Shown here in pieces: positions 34,855 through 42,521 of a stretch of 64,000 bases of DNA (the stretch's first letter is position 1; each line of letters begins with the position of its first letter). The translations under genes and the position numbers were made by a program. A model generated the notes under the pieces. That model saw nothing but the letters and a program-made list of their open reading frames with translations. It made no database searches and had not been told where the DNA came from. The stretch spans positions 2,232,001 to 2,296,000 of the forward strand of contig OZ245752.1 of NCBI GenBank assembly GCA_965227455.1. The letters are read 5' to 3'. The stretch comes from JABDIP01 sp965227455. GTDB taxonomy: Bacteria; Pseudomonadota; Alphaproteobacteria; DSM-16000; Inquilinaceae.

Positions 34855-36462
34855 CTACATCCGGAAGACACCAAAACGGGTCTCCTCCATAGGAGCGTTC
34901 AAGGCCGCCGACAGGCCCAACCCCAGCACCATGCGCGTATCGGCCGGGTCGACGATGCCGTCGTCCCATAGGCGGGCGCTGGCGTAGTAGGGATGGCCCT
35001 GGTGCTCGTACTGCTCCAGCAGCGGCGCCTTGAAGGCCTCCTCCTCGGCCTCGGGCCAGGTCTCGCCGCGGGCCTCCAGGCCGTCGCGGCGCACCTGGGC
35101 CAGCACATTGGCTGCCTGCTCCCCGCCCATGACGGAGATGCGGGCATTCGGCCACATCCATAAGAGCCGCGGACCGTAGGCACGGCCGCACATGCCGTAA
35201 TTGCCGGCGCCGAAGCTGCCGCCGAGGATCATGGTGAACTTCGGCACCTTGGCGCAGGCCACGGCCGTAACCAGCTTGGCGCCGTCCTTGGCGATGCCGC
35301 CGGCCTCGTATTTCTGCCCGACCATGAAGCCGGTGATGTTCTGCAAGAACAGGAGCGGTATACGCCGCTGGCAACACAGCTCGATGAAATGGGCGCCCTT
35401 GAGCGCGCTCTCGGAGAACAGGATGCCGTTATTGGCCAGGATACCGACCGGGTAGCCATGAATGCGGGCGAAGCCGGTCACCAGGGTCTGGCCGTAGAGA
35501 TGCTTGAACTCGTCGAATTCCGAGCCGTCGACCAGCCGGGCGATAACTTCACGCACGTCGTAGGGTTTGCGCAGATCGGCCGGGACAATGCCGTAGAGCT
35601 CTTCGATGGGGTAGAGCGGCTCGGCCGGCGCTTTCAGGGTGATGTCCGGCCGCTTCTCGCGGTTCAGATTTCCGATGATGCGCCGGGCTATGGCCAGAGC
35701 GTGGGCATCGTCCTGGGCGAAATGGTCGGTCACGCCGGAATGGCGGGAATGCACCTCCGCGCCGCCCAGCTCCTCGGCCGACACCACCTCGCCGGTTGCA
35801 GCTTTGACCAGGGGCGGGCCGCCCAGGAAGATGGTGCCCTGCTCCTTGACGATGATGCTTTCGTCCGACATGGCGGGCACATAGGCGCCGCCGGCGGTGC
35901 AGGAGCCCATCACCACCGCCACCTGCGGGATGCCGGCCGCCGACAGTGTGGCCTGGTTGTAGAAGATGCGGCCGAAATGGTCGCGGTCGGGGAACACCTC
36001 GTCCTGGCGCGGCAGGAAGGCACCGCCGGAATCGACCAGGTAAATACAAGGCAGATTGTTCTCCCGGGCGATGTCCTGGGCGCGCAGGTGCTTCTTCACC
36101 GTCAGCGGGTAATAGGTGCCGCCCTTGACCGTCGCGTCGTTGGCGACGATGACGCATTCCGCCCCGGCGACCCGGCCGATCCCGGTGATCAGCCCGGCCG
36201 CCGGCACCACGTCCTCATAGACCTCATGGCCCGCGAGCTGGGAGAACTCCAGAAAGGGCGCGCCGGGGTCCAGCAGCCGCCGCACCCGTTCCCGCGGCAG
36301 CAGCTTGCCGCGATCGGTATGCCGCTGCCGCGCCCTCTCGCCGCCGCCCTCCTTGATTCGCGCCACAGTGTCGCGCAGGTCGTCGACAAGACCGCGCATA
36401 ACGGCGTCATTCTCACGGAACTCCGCGGATTTCGGGTCGATGGCGCTTTTCAGGATGGTCAT
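34855..36462 (-). CDS. Methylcrotonyl-CoA carboxylase beta subunit (carboxyltransferase)
   Basis: 535 residues, the usual length. It transfers CO2 from biotin to 3-methylcrotonyl-CoA. Family markers are RHTDRGKLLPRERVRRLLDPG, the CoA and biotin loops (GSCTAGGAYVPAMSDE and GGPPLVKAATGE), and GGSFGAGNYGMCGRAY near the C-terminus. It is the first gene of the upstream half of the leucine cluster. The start at 36462 gives MTILKSAIDPKS, typical for the family. Its partner alpha subunit is at 30539-32581. Confidence 0.94.
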   Translation of the reverse strand: MTILKSAIDPKSAEFRENDAVMRGLVDDLRDTVARIKEGGGERARQRHTDRGKLLPRERVRRLLDPGAPFLEFSQLAGHEVYEDVVPAAGLITGIGRVAGAECVIVANDATVKGGTYYPLTVKKHLRAQDIARENNLPCIYLVDSGGAFLPRQDEVFPDRDHFGRIFYNQATLSAAGIPQVAVVMGSCTAGGAYVPAMSDESIIVKEQGTIFLGGPPLVKAATGEVVSAEELGGAEVHSRHSGVTDHFAQDDAHALAIARRIIGNLNREKRPDITLKAPAEPLYPIEELYGIVPADLRKPYDVREVIARLVDGSEFDEFKHLYGQTLVTGFARIHGYPVGILANNGILFSESALKGAHFIELCCQRRIPLLFLQNITGFMVGQKYEAGGIAKDGAKLVTAVACAKVPKFTMILGGSFGAGNYGMCGRAYGPRLLWMWPNARISVMGGEQAANVLAQVRRDGLEARGETWPEAEEEAFKAPLLEQYEHQGHPYYASARLWDDGIVDPADTRMVLGLGLSAALNAPMEETRFGVFRM

Positions 36463-36618
36463 TCGAGCGGGGATCGGGATGCCTCGGTCCGACTACCTTG
36501 CCGTCCGGGCCGTAACCGGGCAAGGACCCTGGCGATTGTCGCGGTGCAAGTTTCCGCTTTCATGCTCCGAAGGCTTCCGAAATGATGCCCGCGACAAGGA
36601 CCGTCCTGGAACGCCTTC

Positions 36619-37581
36619 ATGCTGCCCACCCTGCAGGCCCTGGAAGATGCGGCCGAGACCATCCACCGGGTTTTGCCGCCGACGCCGCAGATCCGCTGGC
36701 CCCTATTGTGCGAACGGGCCGGTACCGAGATCTGGGTCAAGCATGAGAACCACCAGCCGGTCGGCGCCTTCAAAGTGCGCGGCGGGCTGCTCTATATGGA
36801 CGAGTTGAAGCGCTCCAATCCGGAACTGTCGCACGTAATCGCGGCGACCCGGGGCAATCACGGCCAATCGATCGCCTTCGGCGCCGGCCGGGTCGGTCTC
36901 GCCGCGACGATCGTCGTGCCGCACGGCAACAGCCGTGAGAAGAATGCCGCCATGCGGGCCCTCGGTGCCGAGATGATCGAGCATGGCGACGATTTCCAGG
37001 CGGCCCTGGAATACGCCATGGGCCTGGCCGAGGAGCGCGGCTACTTCCCGACCCCGTCCTTCGAGGAGCCGCTGGTGCGCGGCGTCGGCACCTACAGCCT
37101 GGAGTTCCTGCGCGCCCGACCGGACCTAAAATCCGTCTATGTGCCGATCGGCCTGGGATCCGGCATCTGCGGCATGGCGGCGGCGCGCGAAGCGCTGGGG
37201 CACAAGGCGGAGATCGTCGGCGTCGTCTCGGCGCACGCGCCGGCTTATGCCCTCTCCTTCGAGCAACGCCAGCCGGTGGTACATCCGACGACCACCGAGA
37301 TCGCCGACGGCATGGCCTGCAGCACGCCGAATCCGGCCGCCCTGGAATTGATCTGGCAGCATGTCGACCGCGTGGTTCAGGTGACGGATGACGAGATCGC
37401 GGCCGCCATGCGGGCCCTGTTCACCGACACCCATAACGTCGCGGAGGGCGCCGGGGCCGCCGGCCTGGCGGCGATCCTGCAGGACCGCGAGCGGCTTGCC
37501 GGCCGCGAGGTCGGGTTCGTGCTGACCGGCGGCAATGTCGACCGCGACGTCTTCGCGCACATCCTGGCGGAGGGCGACTGA
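36619..37581 (+). CDS. PLP-dependent threonine/serine dehydratase
   Basis: 320 residues with one catalytic domain and no ACT domain, so feedback control by isoleucine is not expected. The PLP lysine is in VGAFKVRGG (about residue 52), the substrate loop is TRGNHGQSIAFGAG and the phosphate cradle GLGSGICGMAAA. Related hydroxyectoine dehydratases look alike, so a role in deaminating another hydroxy amino acid is possible. It is divergent from the MCC beta gene with a 156-bp gap, and stands as a single gene. Confidence 0.85.
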   Translation: MLPTLQALEDAAETIHRVLPPTPQIRWPLLCERAGTEIWVKHENHQPVGAFKVRGGLLYMDELKRSNPELSHVIAATRGNHGQSIAFGAGRVGLAATIVVPHGNSREKNAAMRALGAEMIEHGDDFQAALEYAMGLAEERGYFPTPSFEEPLVRGVGTYSLEFLRARPDLKSVYVPIGLGSGICGMAAAREALGHKAEIVGVVSAHAPAYALSFEQRQPVVHPTTTEIADGMACSTPNPAALELIWQHVDRVVQVTDDEIAAAMRALFTDTHNVAEGAGAAGLAAILQDRERLAGREVGFVLTGGNVDRDVFAHILAEGD

Positions 37582-37641
37582 TCGCTGCCGCCGGTCCCGG
37601 ATCGATCCCTCTGGCCGGAAAAATGCTCTAGGGTCGGCGCC

Positions 37642-38334
37642 ATGGGCCAGGGGAGCGTGACATTTCTCAGCATCCTGTCGGTGTGGGCGCTGCCGGTCCT
37701 GCTGGCCATCACCCTGCACGAGGCGGCGCACGGTTATGCGGCCCTACGGCTGGGCGACGACACCGCGCAGCGACAGGGGCGGGTCAGCCTCAATCCCCTG
37801 CGCCATGTCGATCCGGTCGGCACCGTGCTGCTGCCGCTCGTCCTGCTGTTCACGGCGGCGCCGTTCCTGTTCGGCTGGGCCAAGCCGGTCCCGGTGGTCT
37901 TTCGCAACCTCCGCCAACCGCGTCGCGACATGGTGCTGGTCGCCGCGGCCGGGCCTGCCGCCAACCTGCTATTGGCGACGGTCGCGGCGCTGCTGTTTCA
38001 CATCCTGCCGCTGCTGCCGCCCGATGCGGCACGCTGGGTCGGCCTCAATCTGCAGCACGCGATCCTGATCAACCTCGTCTTGGTGATCTTCAACCTCCTG
38101 CCCGTTCCGCCGTTGGATGGCGGCCGGATCGCTGTCGGCCTGCTGCCGGACGTCCTGGCCCGCCCGCTGGCGCGACTGGAGCGCTGGGGGATCCTCATCA
38201 TCGTCGGAATCGTGTTCCTGCTGCCGATGGCCGGCGGATTGCTGGATCTCGACCTCAACGTGGCGCATTGGATCATCATCACGCCCTTGAATGCGCTCAC
38301 CGACATATTCGCGGCGATCGCCGGCCTGACCTGA
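37642..38334 (+). CDS. Site-2 protease family (M50) membrane metalloprotease
   Basis: 230 residues with about five membrane helices. The zinc site is H26EAAH30 in the first helix, and the second metal motif is NLLPVPPLDGGR, where the aspartate binds zinc. There is no PDZ or CBS domain, so it belongs to the small group of M50 proteins of unknown substrate. It ends 12 bp before the convergent PPK2 gene. Confidence 0.9.
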   Translation: MGQGSVTFLSILSVWALPVLLAITLHEAAHGYAALRLGDDTAQRQGRVSLNPLRHVDPVGTVLLPLVLLFTAAPFLFGWAKPVPVVFRNLRQPRRDMVLVAAAGPAANLLLATVAALLFHILPLLPPDAARWVGLNLQHAILINLVLVIFNLLPVPPLDGGRIAVGLLPDVLARPLARLERWGILIIVGIVFLLPMAGGLLDLDLNVAHWIIITPLNALTDIFAAIAGLT

Positions 38335-38346
38335 CGCCCGAACCGT

Positions 38347-39267
38347 TCAGTAGATCTCCGGGACGTAGAGCTCCTGCGGGAGCACTTTGCGTTCATATTC
38401 CGGATTGAACACCCGGTCCGGCAGAACGACCGGCTCGTGCGGCACCTCCTCATAGGGTACCTGCGCCAGCAGATGGTGGATGCAGTTGAGCCGGGCGCGC
38501 TTCTTGTCATTGCCCTCGACGATCGACCAGTTCGCCTCTGGGATGTTGGTGCGTTCCAGCATCTCCTCCTTCACCTTGGTGTACTGCTCCCAGCGGATCC
38601 GGGACTGCAGGTCCATCGGGCTCAGCTTCCACTGCTTGATGGGGTCGTGGACGCGCATCAGGAAGCGCAGCTGCTGCTCCTGATCGGTGATGGAGAACCA
38701 GTATTTGACCAGCCTGATGCCGGAGCGCACCAGCATCCGCTCGAACTCGGTCACGTCGTTAAAGAATTCCTCGACCTGATCCGCCTCGGCGAACCCCATG
38801 ACCCGCTCGACGCCGGCACGGTTGTACCAGGAGCGGTCGAACAGGACGATTTCGCCGGCGGTCGGCAGATGCGGGACGTAACGCTGGAAATACCATTGAT
38901 GCCTCTCGCGCTCGGTCGGCGCCGGCAGCGCGACGGTCTTGCAGACCCGCGGGTTCAGGCGCTGGGTAACCCTCTTGATGACGCCGCCCTTGCCGGCGGC
39001 GTCGCGCCCTTCGAAGATCACCAGCAGCTTGTAGCCGGTGTGCACGACCCAGTCCTGGAGCATCACCAGCTCGGCCTGCAGGCGCAGGAGCTCACGGAAA
39101 TAGGTGCGGCGGTCGAGAGTCGACTTGTGCTTCATATGGGTGATCTGGCGCAGCTCTCGGCTTATGCGCTCGTCGTCGATCTCCATCTCCAGCTCTTCGT
39201 CGAAGCTGTCTTCCAGCTCGGCATCGACCCAGCTCTGCTCTTTGGATTCGCCCGGATTGCTGCTCAT
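38347..39267 (-). CDS. ppk2: Polyphosphate kinase 2
   Basis: 306 residues. PPK2 enzymes transfer phosphate between polyphosphate and nucleoside diphosphates. Walker A is VIFEGRDAAGKGGVIKR, Walker B/lid is VLFDRSWYNRAGVERVMGF and further markers are RRIRWEQYTK-like SRIRWEQYTKVKEEM and EANWSIVEGNDKKRAR. A strongly acidic N-terminal stretch (residues 15-35) precedes the domain. The start at 39267 was chosen over a frame reaching 39393, which overlaps the promoter of the divergent regulator gene. The choice of nucleotide cannot be told. Confidence 0.93.
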   Translation of the reverse strand: MSSNPGESKEQSWVDAELEDSFDEELEMEIDDERISRELRQITHMKHKSTLDRRTYFRELLRLQAELVMLQDWVVHTGYKLLVIFEGRDAAGKGGVIKRVTQRLNPRVCKTVALPAPTERERHQWYFQRYVPHLPTAGEIVLFDRSWYNRAGVERVMGFAEADQVEEFFNDVTEFERMLVRSGIRLVKYWFSITDQEQQLRFLMRVHDPIKQWKLSPMDLQSRIRWEQYTKVKEEMLERTNIPEANWSIVEGNDKKRARLNCIHHLLAQVPYEEVPHEPVVLPDRVFNPEYERKVLPQELYVPEIY

Positions 39268-39370
39268 GTGAGTGCTCGGCCTCCCCTGTTTCTGCCGGTG
39301 GTTCCGTTTGCCGATGGAGTGTGCAGCGTATCGGCAGAGTCTGACAAACGTGCTGCAGCGCCATCTGTCG

Positions 39371-39399
39371 TTGACATCGCTCAATCTTTCCATTATTTC
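39371..39399 (+). promoter_or_regulatory. Promoter of the GbsR-type regulator
   Basis: TTGACA (39371-39376) and TATTTC (39394-39399) are 17 bp apart, 28 bp before the ATG. The -10 box overlaps a palindromic operator. Confidence 0.5.
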
Positions 39400-39413
39400 T
39401 GAAATAACAGAAA
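39396..39413 (+). promoter_or_regulatory. Operator TTTCTG-N6-CAGAAA in front of the regulator gene
   Basis: A perfect 6-6-6 inverted repeat overlaps the -10 box. The same layout recurs at 39969-39986 in front of the next gene, which suggests that the regulator binds both and represses itself. Confidence 0.6.
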
Positions 39414-39426
39414 GAATGGAAGCTCG

Positions 39427-39951
39427 ATGAAACTCTCACCTGCGATGCACACCTTCATCCGCCATTGGGGCGAAATGGGCTCACGCTGGAGCGTCAACCG
39501 CTCGGTGTCGCAGATCCATGCCCTGCTGTATCTGGCTGATCGGCCGCTGCCCGCGGACGAGATCGTGGAGACACTGGGCATCGCGCGGTCGAACGTGTCC
39601 ACCAGCCTGAAGGAACTGCAAAGCTTCAGCCTCGTGGAGCTGATCCACGTGCCCGGCGACCGCCGCGATCATTTCGTGGCCAAGAAAGATCCCTGGGAGA
39701 TGCTGCTGGCGATCATGGAAGAGCGTAAGCGGCGCGAGATCGATCCGGCGCTGGCCATGCTGCAATCCTGCGTCGCCGATGCCGAGGCGGACAAAGAGAC
39801 GCCGAAGGATGTGCGCGATCGGCTGGGCTCCATGCTGGAACTGCTGCAACAGCTCGATTCGCTCTACGACCGCATGCGCCGCATGCCTCGGCCGATCCTC
39901 AAGCGCGTCGTCACCATGGGCGACAAGATTGCCCATCTGATCGAGAGATAA
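39427..39951 (+). CDS. GbsR/MarR-type transcriptional regulator
   Basis: 174 residues. A winged-helix domain occupies about 15-95, with the recognition helix around LGIARSNVSTSLKELQSF and the wing at HVPGDRRDHFVAKKDPW. A long C-terminal helical region would form the dimer. This is the GbsR group, whose members often control choline and osmolyte genes, but no such genes are near. Palindromes on both sides of the gene point to local control of itself and the DUF4166 gene. The ligand is unknown. Confidence 0.85.
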   Translation: MKLSPAMHTFIRHWGEMGSRWSVNRSVSQIHALLYLADRPLPADEIVETLGIARSNVSTSLKELQSFSLVELIHVPGDRRDHFVAKKDPWEMLLAIMEERKRREIDPALAMLQSCVADAEADKETPKDVRDRLGSMLELLQQLDSLYDRMRRMPRPILKRVVTMGDKIAHLIER

Positions 39952-39968
39952 ATTTTTTTGCGCCGATC

Positions 39969-39986
39969 TTTCTCACAATTCAGAAA
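39969..39986 (+). promoter_or_regulatory. Operator TTTCTC-N6-CAGAAA in front of the DUF4166 gene
   Basis: Same 6-6-6 layout and half sites as 39396-39413 with one change, 20 bp before the DUF4166 start codon and 18 bp after the regulator stop. Confidence 0.55.
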
Positions 39987-40005
39987 GAACCGAACGATCT
40001 AGACC

Positions 40006-40656
40006 ATGTTCGAAGGCACCGCATATCAGGCCTTGGAAACCGCCGGTACAGCCCATGTTCCGACGCCCGATTTCCAGGCTCTGGTCGGCGATCCGGGCTG
40101 GCGTCGGCTGCACGCCGATGTGCGGCGACGCTTCGCGCCAGGCCATGCGGCAACCGCCATCCGCTATCGCGGGCACATGGATGTGCGGCGCTCGACAATC
40201 GGTCTGCTCTTCGCCGCCCTGGCCCGGTTGATCGGCGGGCCGCTGCCGCTGCGGCAGGCCTATTGCGCGCCGACGGATGTCGGGGTCTGGGACGACCGGA
40301 TGGGTGGCGTCGTCTGGGAACGAAATCTCCATTTGCGCCCGGACGAGGACCCGGCCTGCATCCGATCGACAAAGCGCTGCGGCCCCAATGGCAGCCTGCT
40401 CGAATGCGTGGAGGGCGGCCTGGGCATGGTACTGACGGTGTTCGAGGAGGATTGCGCGCTGATCTTCGAAAGCCGCGGCTATTTCCTCGACCTGGTCGGC
40501 CTGCGGATCCCGATCCCGTCTTTCCTGACCCCTGGCCGCTGCCGGGTCACCCATGCTGCGGTGGCGCCGACACGGTTCCGCTTCACCATGGCAATGGACC
40601 ATCCGGTCTGGGGCCGGACCTTCCATCAGACCGGCCTCTTCGAGGACCCGTCCTAG
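40006..40656 (+). CDS. DUF4166 domain protein
   Basis: 216 residues of a family of unknown function, seen in other genomes next to redox or lipid genes (from memory). Recognisable parts are LHADVRRRFAPG, YRGHMDVRRS, VWERNLHL and the late RFRFTMAMDHPVWGRTFHQTG. No signal peptide; a short hydrophobic segment lies near 65-80. Control by the GbsR-type protein is suggested by the shared operator. Its stop codon lies inside the outer stem of a large inverted repeat (40654-40705) that begins the region before the reverse transcriptase. Confidence 0.8.
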   Translation: MFEGTAYQALETAGTAHVPTPDFQALVGDPGWRRLHADVRRRFAPGHAATAIRYRGHMDVRRSTIGLLFAALARLIGGPLPLRQAYCAPTDVGVWDDRMGGVVWERNLHLRPDEDPACIRSTKRCGPNGSLLECVEGGLGMVLTVFEEDCALIFESRGYFLDLVGLRIPIPSFLTPGRCRVTHAAVAPTRFRFTMAMDHPVWGRTFHQTGLFEDPS

Positions 40657-40705
40657 TTCGGGATGATTTGAAGTCGACTCGACTTCAAATCCGAATCCCG
40701 AACTA
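40654..40705. repeat. Large inverted repeat before the reverse transcriptase
   Basis: Outer stem TAGTTCGGGAT (40654-40664) / ATCCCGAACTA (40695-40705), 11 bp. Inner stem ATTTGAAGTCGA (40666-40677) / TCGACTTCAAAT (40679-40690), 12 bp. An asymmetric internal loop (1 and 4 nt) separates them. There is no T-run. It could be a terminator for the DUF4166 gene, but its length and position also fit the long stem of a retron msd. Confidence 0.85.
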
Positions 40706-40835
40706 TCTCAACATGCTAGAGGACGATTCAGAGATGAGGACTACGGACCTCATCTCATCGTGGTCTGGCCTCACCACTGCCGGATTTTCCTGGCTTGCTG
40801 TCGCCGGGTGCCGACTGCATGGAGCAACGGGTGGC
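40706..40835 (+). ncRNA. Candidate retron msr-msd region (hairpin-rich leader of the reverse transcriptase)
   Basis: A 9-bp stem GAGATGAGG (40731-40739) / CCTCATCTC (40748-40756) with an 8-nt loop and GC-rich sequence follow the 52-bp inverted repeat, directly before the reverse transcriptase gene where retron RNAs are encoded. The expected long a1/a2 pairing is not clear. Only ACCCGT (about 40646-40651) and ACGGGT (about 40827-40832) pair, six bases. The exact RNA is therefore not defined and this entry is a proposal. Confidence 0.35.
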
Positions 40836-41783
40836 ATGGCGAAGACGCTGATCGAACAGATGGCCAAGGAGCTGAAACGTCCGGCGGACCGCATCGAGGC
40901 GCTGGTCGTCGGCGCGCCGGGCCGCTACCGGACCTACAGGATCCCGAAGAAGGAGTCCGGCAAGACCCGTCTGATCGCCGAGCCGCCGCCGGACATCAAG
41001 ACCCTGCAACGCTGGTTCGCCGAACGCCATCTGTCGCGACTGCCGGTGCATCGTGCTGCCACCGCCTATCGTCCCGGCAGCAGCATCGTCAAGAACGCGG
41101 CGATCCATAAGGCCAACCCATTCCTGCTGACAATGGACTTCCAGGATTTCTTCCCGTCGCTGCGGCCCCGGGACCTGCGCCGGGCGATTGCGCACAACGG
41201 CCACCTCGACTTCACCAAGGCCGAGCTGCGGCTGGTCGACCATCTGCTGTTCTGGAGGGCGAGCGGCCTGCCCGGGCTGTCCGGCCTCAGGCTGTCCTCC
41301 GGCGCTCCCAGCTCGCCGGCCGTCTCCAACGCCGTGATGCATGAGCTGGACGTCGCCATCGCCGAGCTCTGCCACAGACGCCGGATCCGCTACACCCGCT
41401 ATGCCGATGATCTCACCTTCTCCGGCAAGAGCGAGGCGGCCTTGCTGACCGTCTTCGGCCAGGTCGGCGCCCTGATCCGACGGACCAAGGTGCCGAGGCT
41501 GAAGGTGCATGCCGACAAGACCGTCTTCAGCTCCAAGAGCACCCGGCGGGAGGTGACCGGCCTGACGCTGACCCCGGACGGCAAGCTGTCGATCGGCCGC
41601 GACCGCAAGGCCTTGATCCGCGATCAGGTCGAACGCTACCGCCGCGGCCGGCTGCCGGATGCCGACGGCCGCAAGCTGGGCGGCCTGATTGCCTTCGCCC
41701 AGAGTGTGGAGCCGGATTTCGTCCGGCGCCTGACCCGCAAGCATGGCGTCGAGCTGATGGACCGCATCCGGACCGGCGGTTAG
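40836..41783 (+). CDS. Retron-type reverse transcriptase
   Basis: 315 residues, the size of retron RTs. The three retron hallmarks are present: NAxxH as N87-A-A-I-H91 before motif A, the catalytic YADD at 189-192, and VTG at 240-242 in the thumb. Motif A is MDFQDFFPS (D101). RLSSGAPSSPAVSN is the motif B region. The enzyme would copy a structured RNA encoded just upstream into multicopy single-stranded DNA. No toxin, ATPase, HNH or membrane effector gene lies next to it, unlike most defence retrons. The start at 40836 is chosen for length; the frame is open further upstream to an ATG at 40713. Confidence 0.88.
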   Translation: MAKTLIEQMAKELKRPADRIEALVVGAPGRYRTYRIPKKESGKTRLIAEPPPDIKTLQRWFAERHLSRLPVHRAATAYRPGSSIVKNAAIHKANPFLLTMDFQDFFPSLRPRDLRRAIAHNGHLDFTKAELRLVDHLLFWRASGLPGLSGLRLSSGAPSSPAVSNAVMHELDVAIAELCHRRRIRYTRYADDLTFSGKSEAALLTVFGQVGALIRRTKVPRLKVHADKTVFSSKSTRREVTGLTLTPDGKLSIGRDRKALIRDQVERYRRGRLPDADGRKLGGLIAFAQSVEPDFVRRLTRKHGVELMDRIRTGG

Positions 41784-41798
41784 ATCCGAGGACCGGGA

Positions 41799-42401
41799 TC
41801 AGAAGCCGCCGGTCTCCAGCCAGCGGTCGAGCTGCTCCAGCCGGTCGGCGCCCCAGAACGGCTCGCCATCGACCAGGAAGAACGGGGAGCCGAAAACGCC
41901 GGCGTCCAGCGCCGCCGCGGTCTCCGCCTTCAGCCTCTCCTTGATCTCCGGCGTCTGGATCGCCGCCTGCAGGGCGTCGGGATCGATGTCGAGGTCCGCC
42001 GCGACTTCCGCCACCTGCTCCGGCTGGGCGATGTCCCTGCCCTCGCCGAAATGGGCGTGGCACAGGGCCTTGGCCAGCCGCCGCGCCAGAGCCGGGTCGC
42101 TGTCCAGGCACCAGTAATAGGCCCGCGCCGCCGCCAGGGTCAGGATCGGCATGACCGGCGGAAAGGCAAACGGCACGCCGAGATAGCGGGCGAAGCGCGG
42201 CATGTCGTGGCGCGAATAATCGTCCCGCATGGGAATCTGCACCAGCGGCCTGGCGCCGGTCACCTTCATCGCCGCGCCCAGCATGATCGGGCGCCAATCG
42301 ACGGTGCGGCCATGTTTCGCCGCCAGTGCGTCGATCTGGGTCGAAGCGAGGTAGCCGTAAGGCGAGGCGAAATCGAAGTAGAAAGCGATAGAGTCGGGCA
42401 T
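41799..42401 (-). CDS. 2-hydroxychromene-2-carboxylate isomerase / DsbA-family (kappa GST-like) protein
   Basis: 200 residues with a thioredoxin fold and inserted helices. The active serine region is FYFDFASPYGYLAS, and the C-terminal signature GVFGSPFFLVDGEPFWGADRL closes the fold. The family isomerises 2-hydroxychromene-2-carboxylate in naphthalene breakdown using glutathione, but many members act on unknown substrates, and no aromatic pathway is nearby. The ATG at 42401 is preceded by TCTCGCCGGATCTCTATCT, without a strong ribosome site. Confidence 0.88.
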   Translation of the reverse strand: MPDSIAFYFDFASPYGYLASTQIDALAAKHGRTVDWRPIMLGAAMKVTGARPLVQIPMRDDYSRHDMPRFARYLGVPFAFPPVMPILTLAAARAYYWCLDSDPALARRLAKALCHAHFGEGRDIAQPEQVAEVAADLDIDPDALQAAIQTPEIKERLKAETAAALDAGVFGSPFFLVDGEPFWGADRLEQLDRWLETGGF

Positions 42402-42521
42402 AGATAGAGATCCGGCGAGAGTGAGGCCTGGCGAGACATCATATGCAATCGCCGCCGTCTCGTAAGCCTCTGCAGCCGATCAATATCGCCGGTGGTGGAT
42501 GCGCCGGCGGCGCGCCGGCTT

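Noticed and set aside
40713..40835. Longer N-terminus of the reverse transcriptase from the ATG at 40713
   Set aside because: The extra 41 residues cover the hairpin region and do not match RT sequence; retron RTs of about 315 residues fit the later start.
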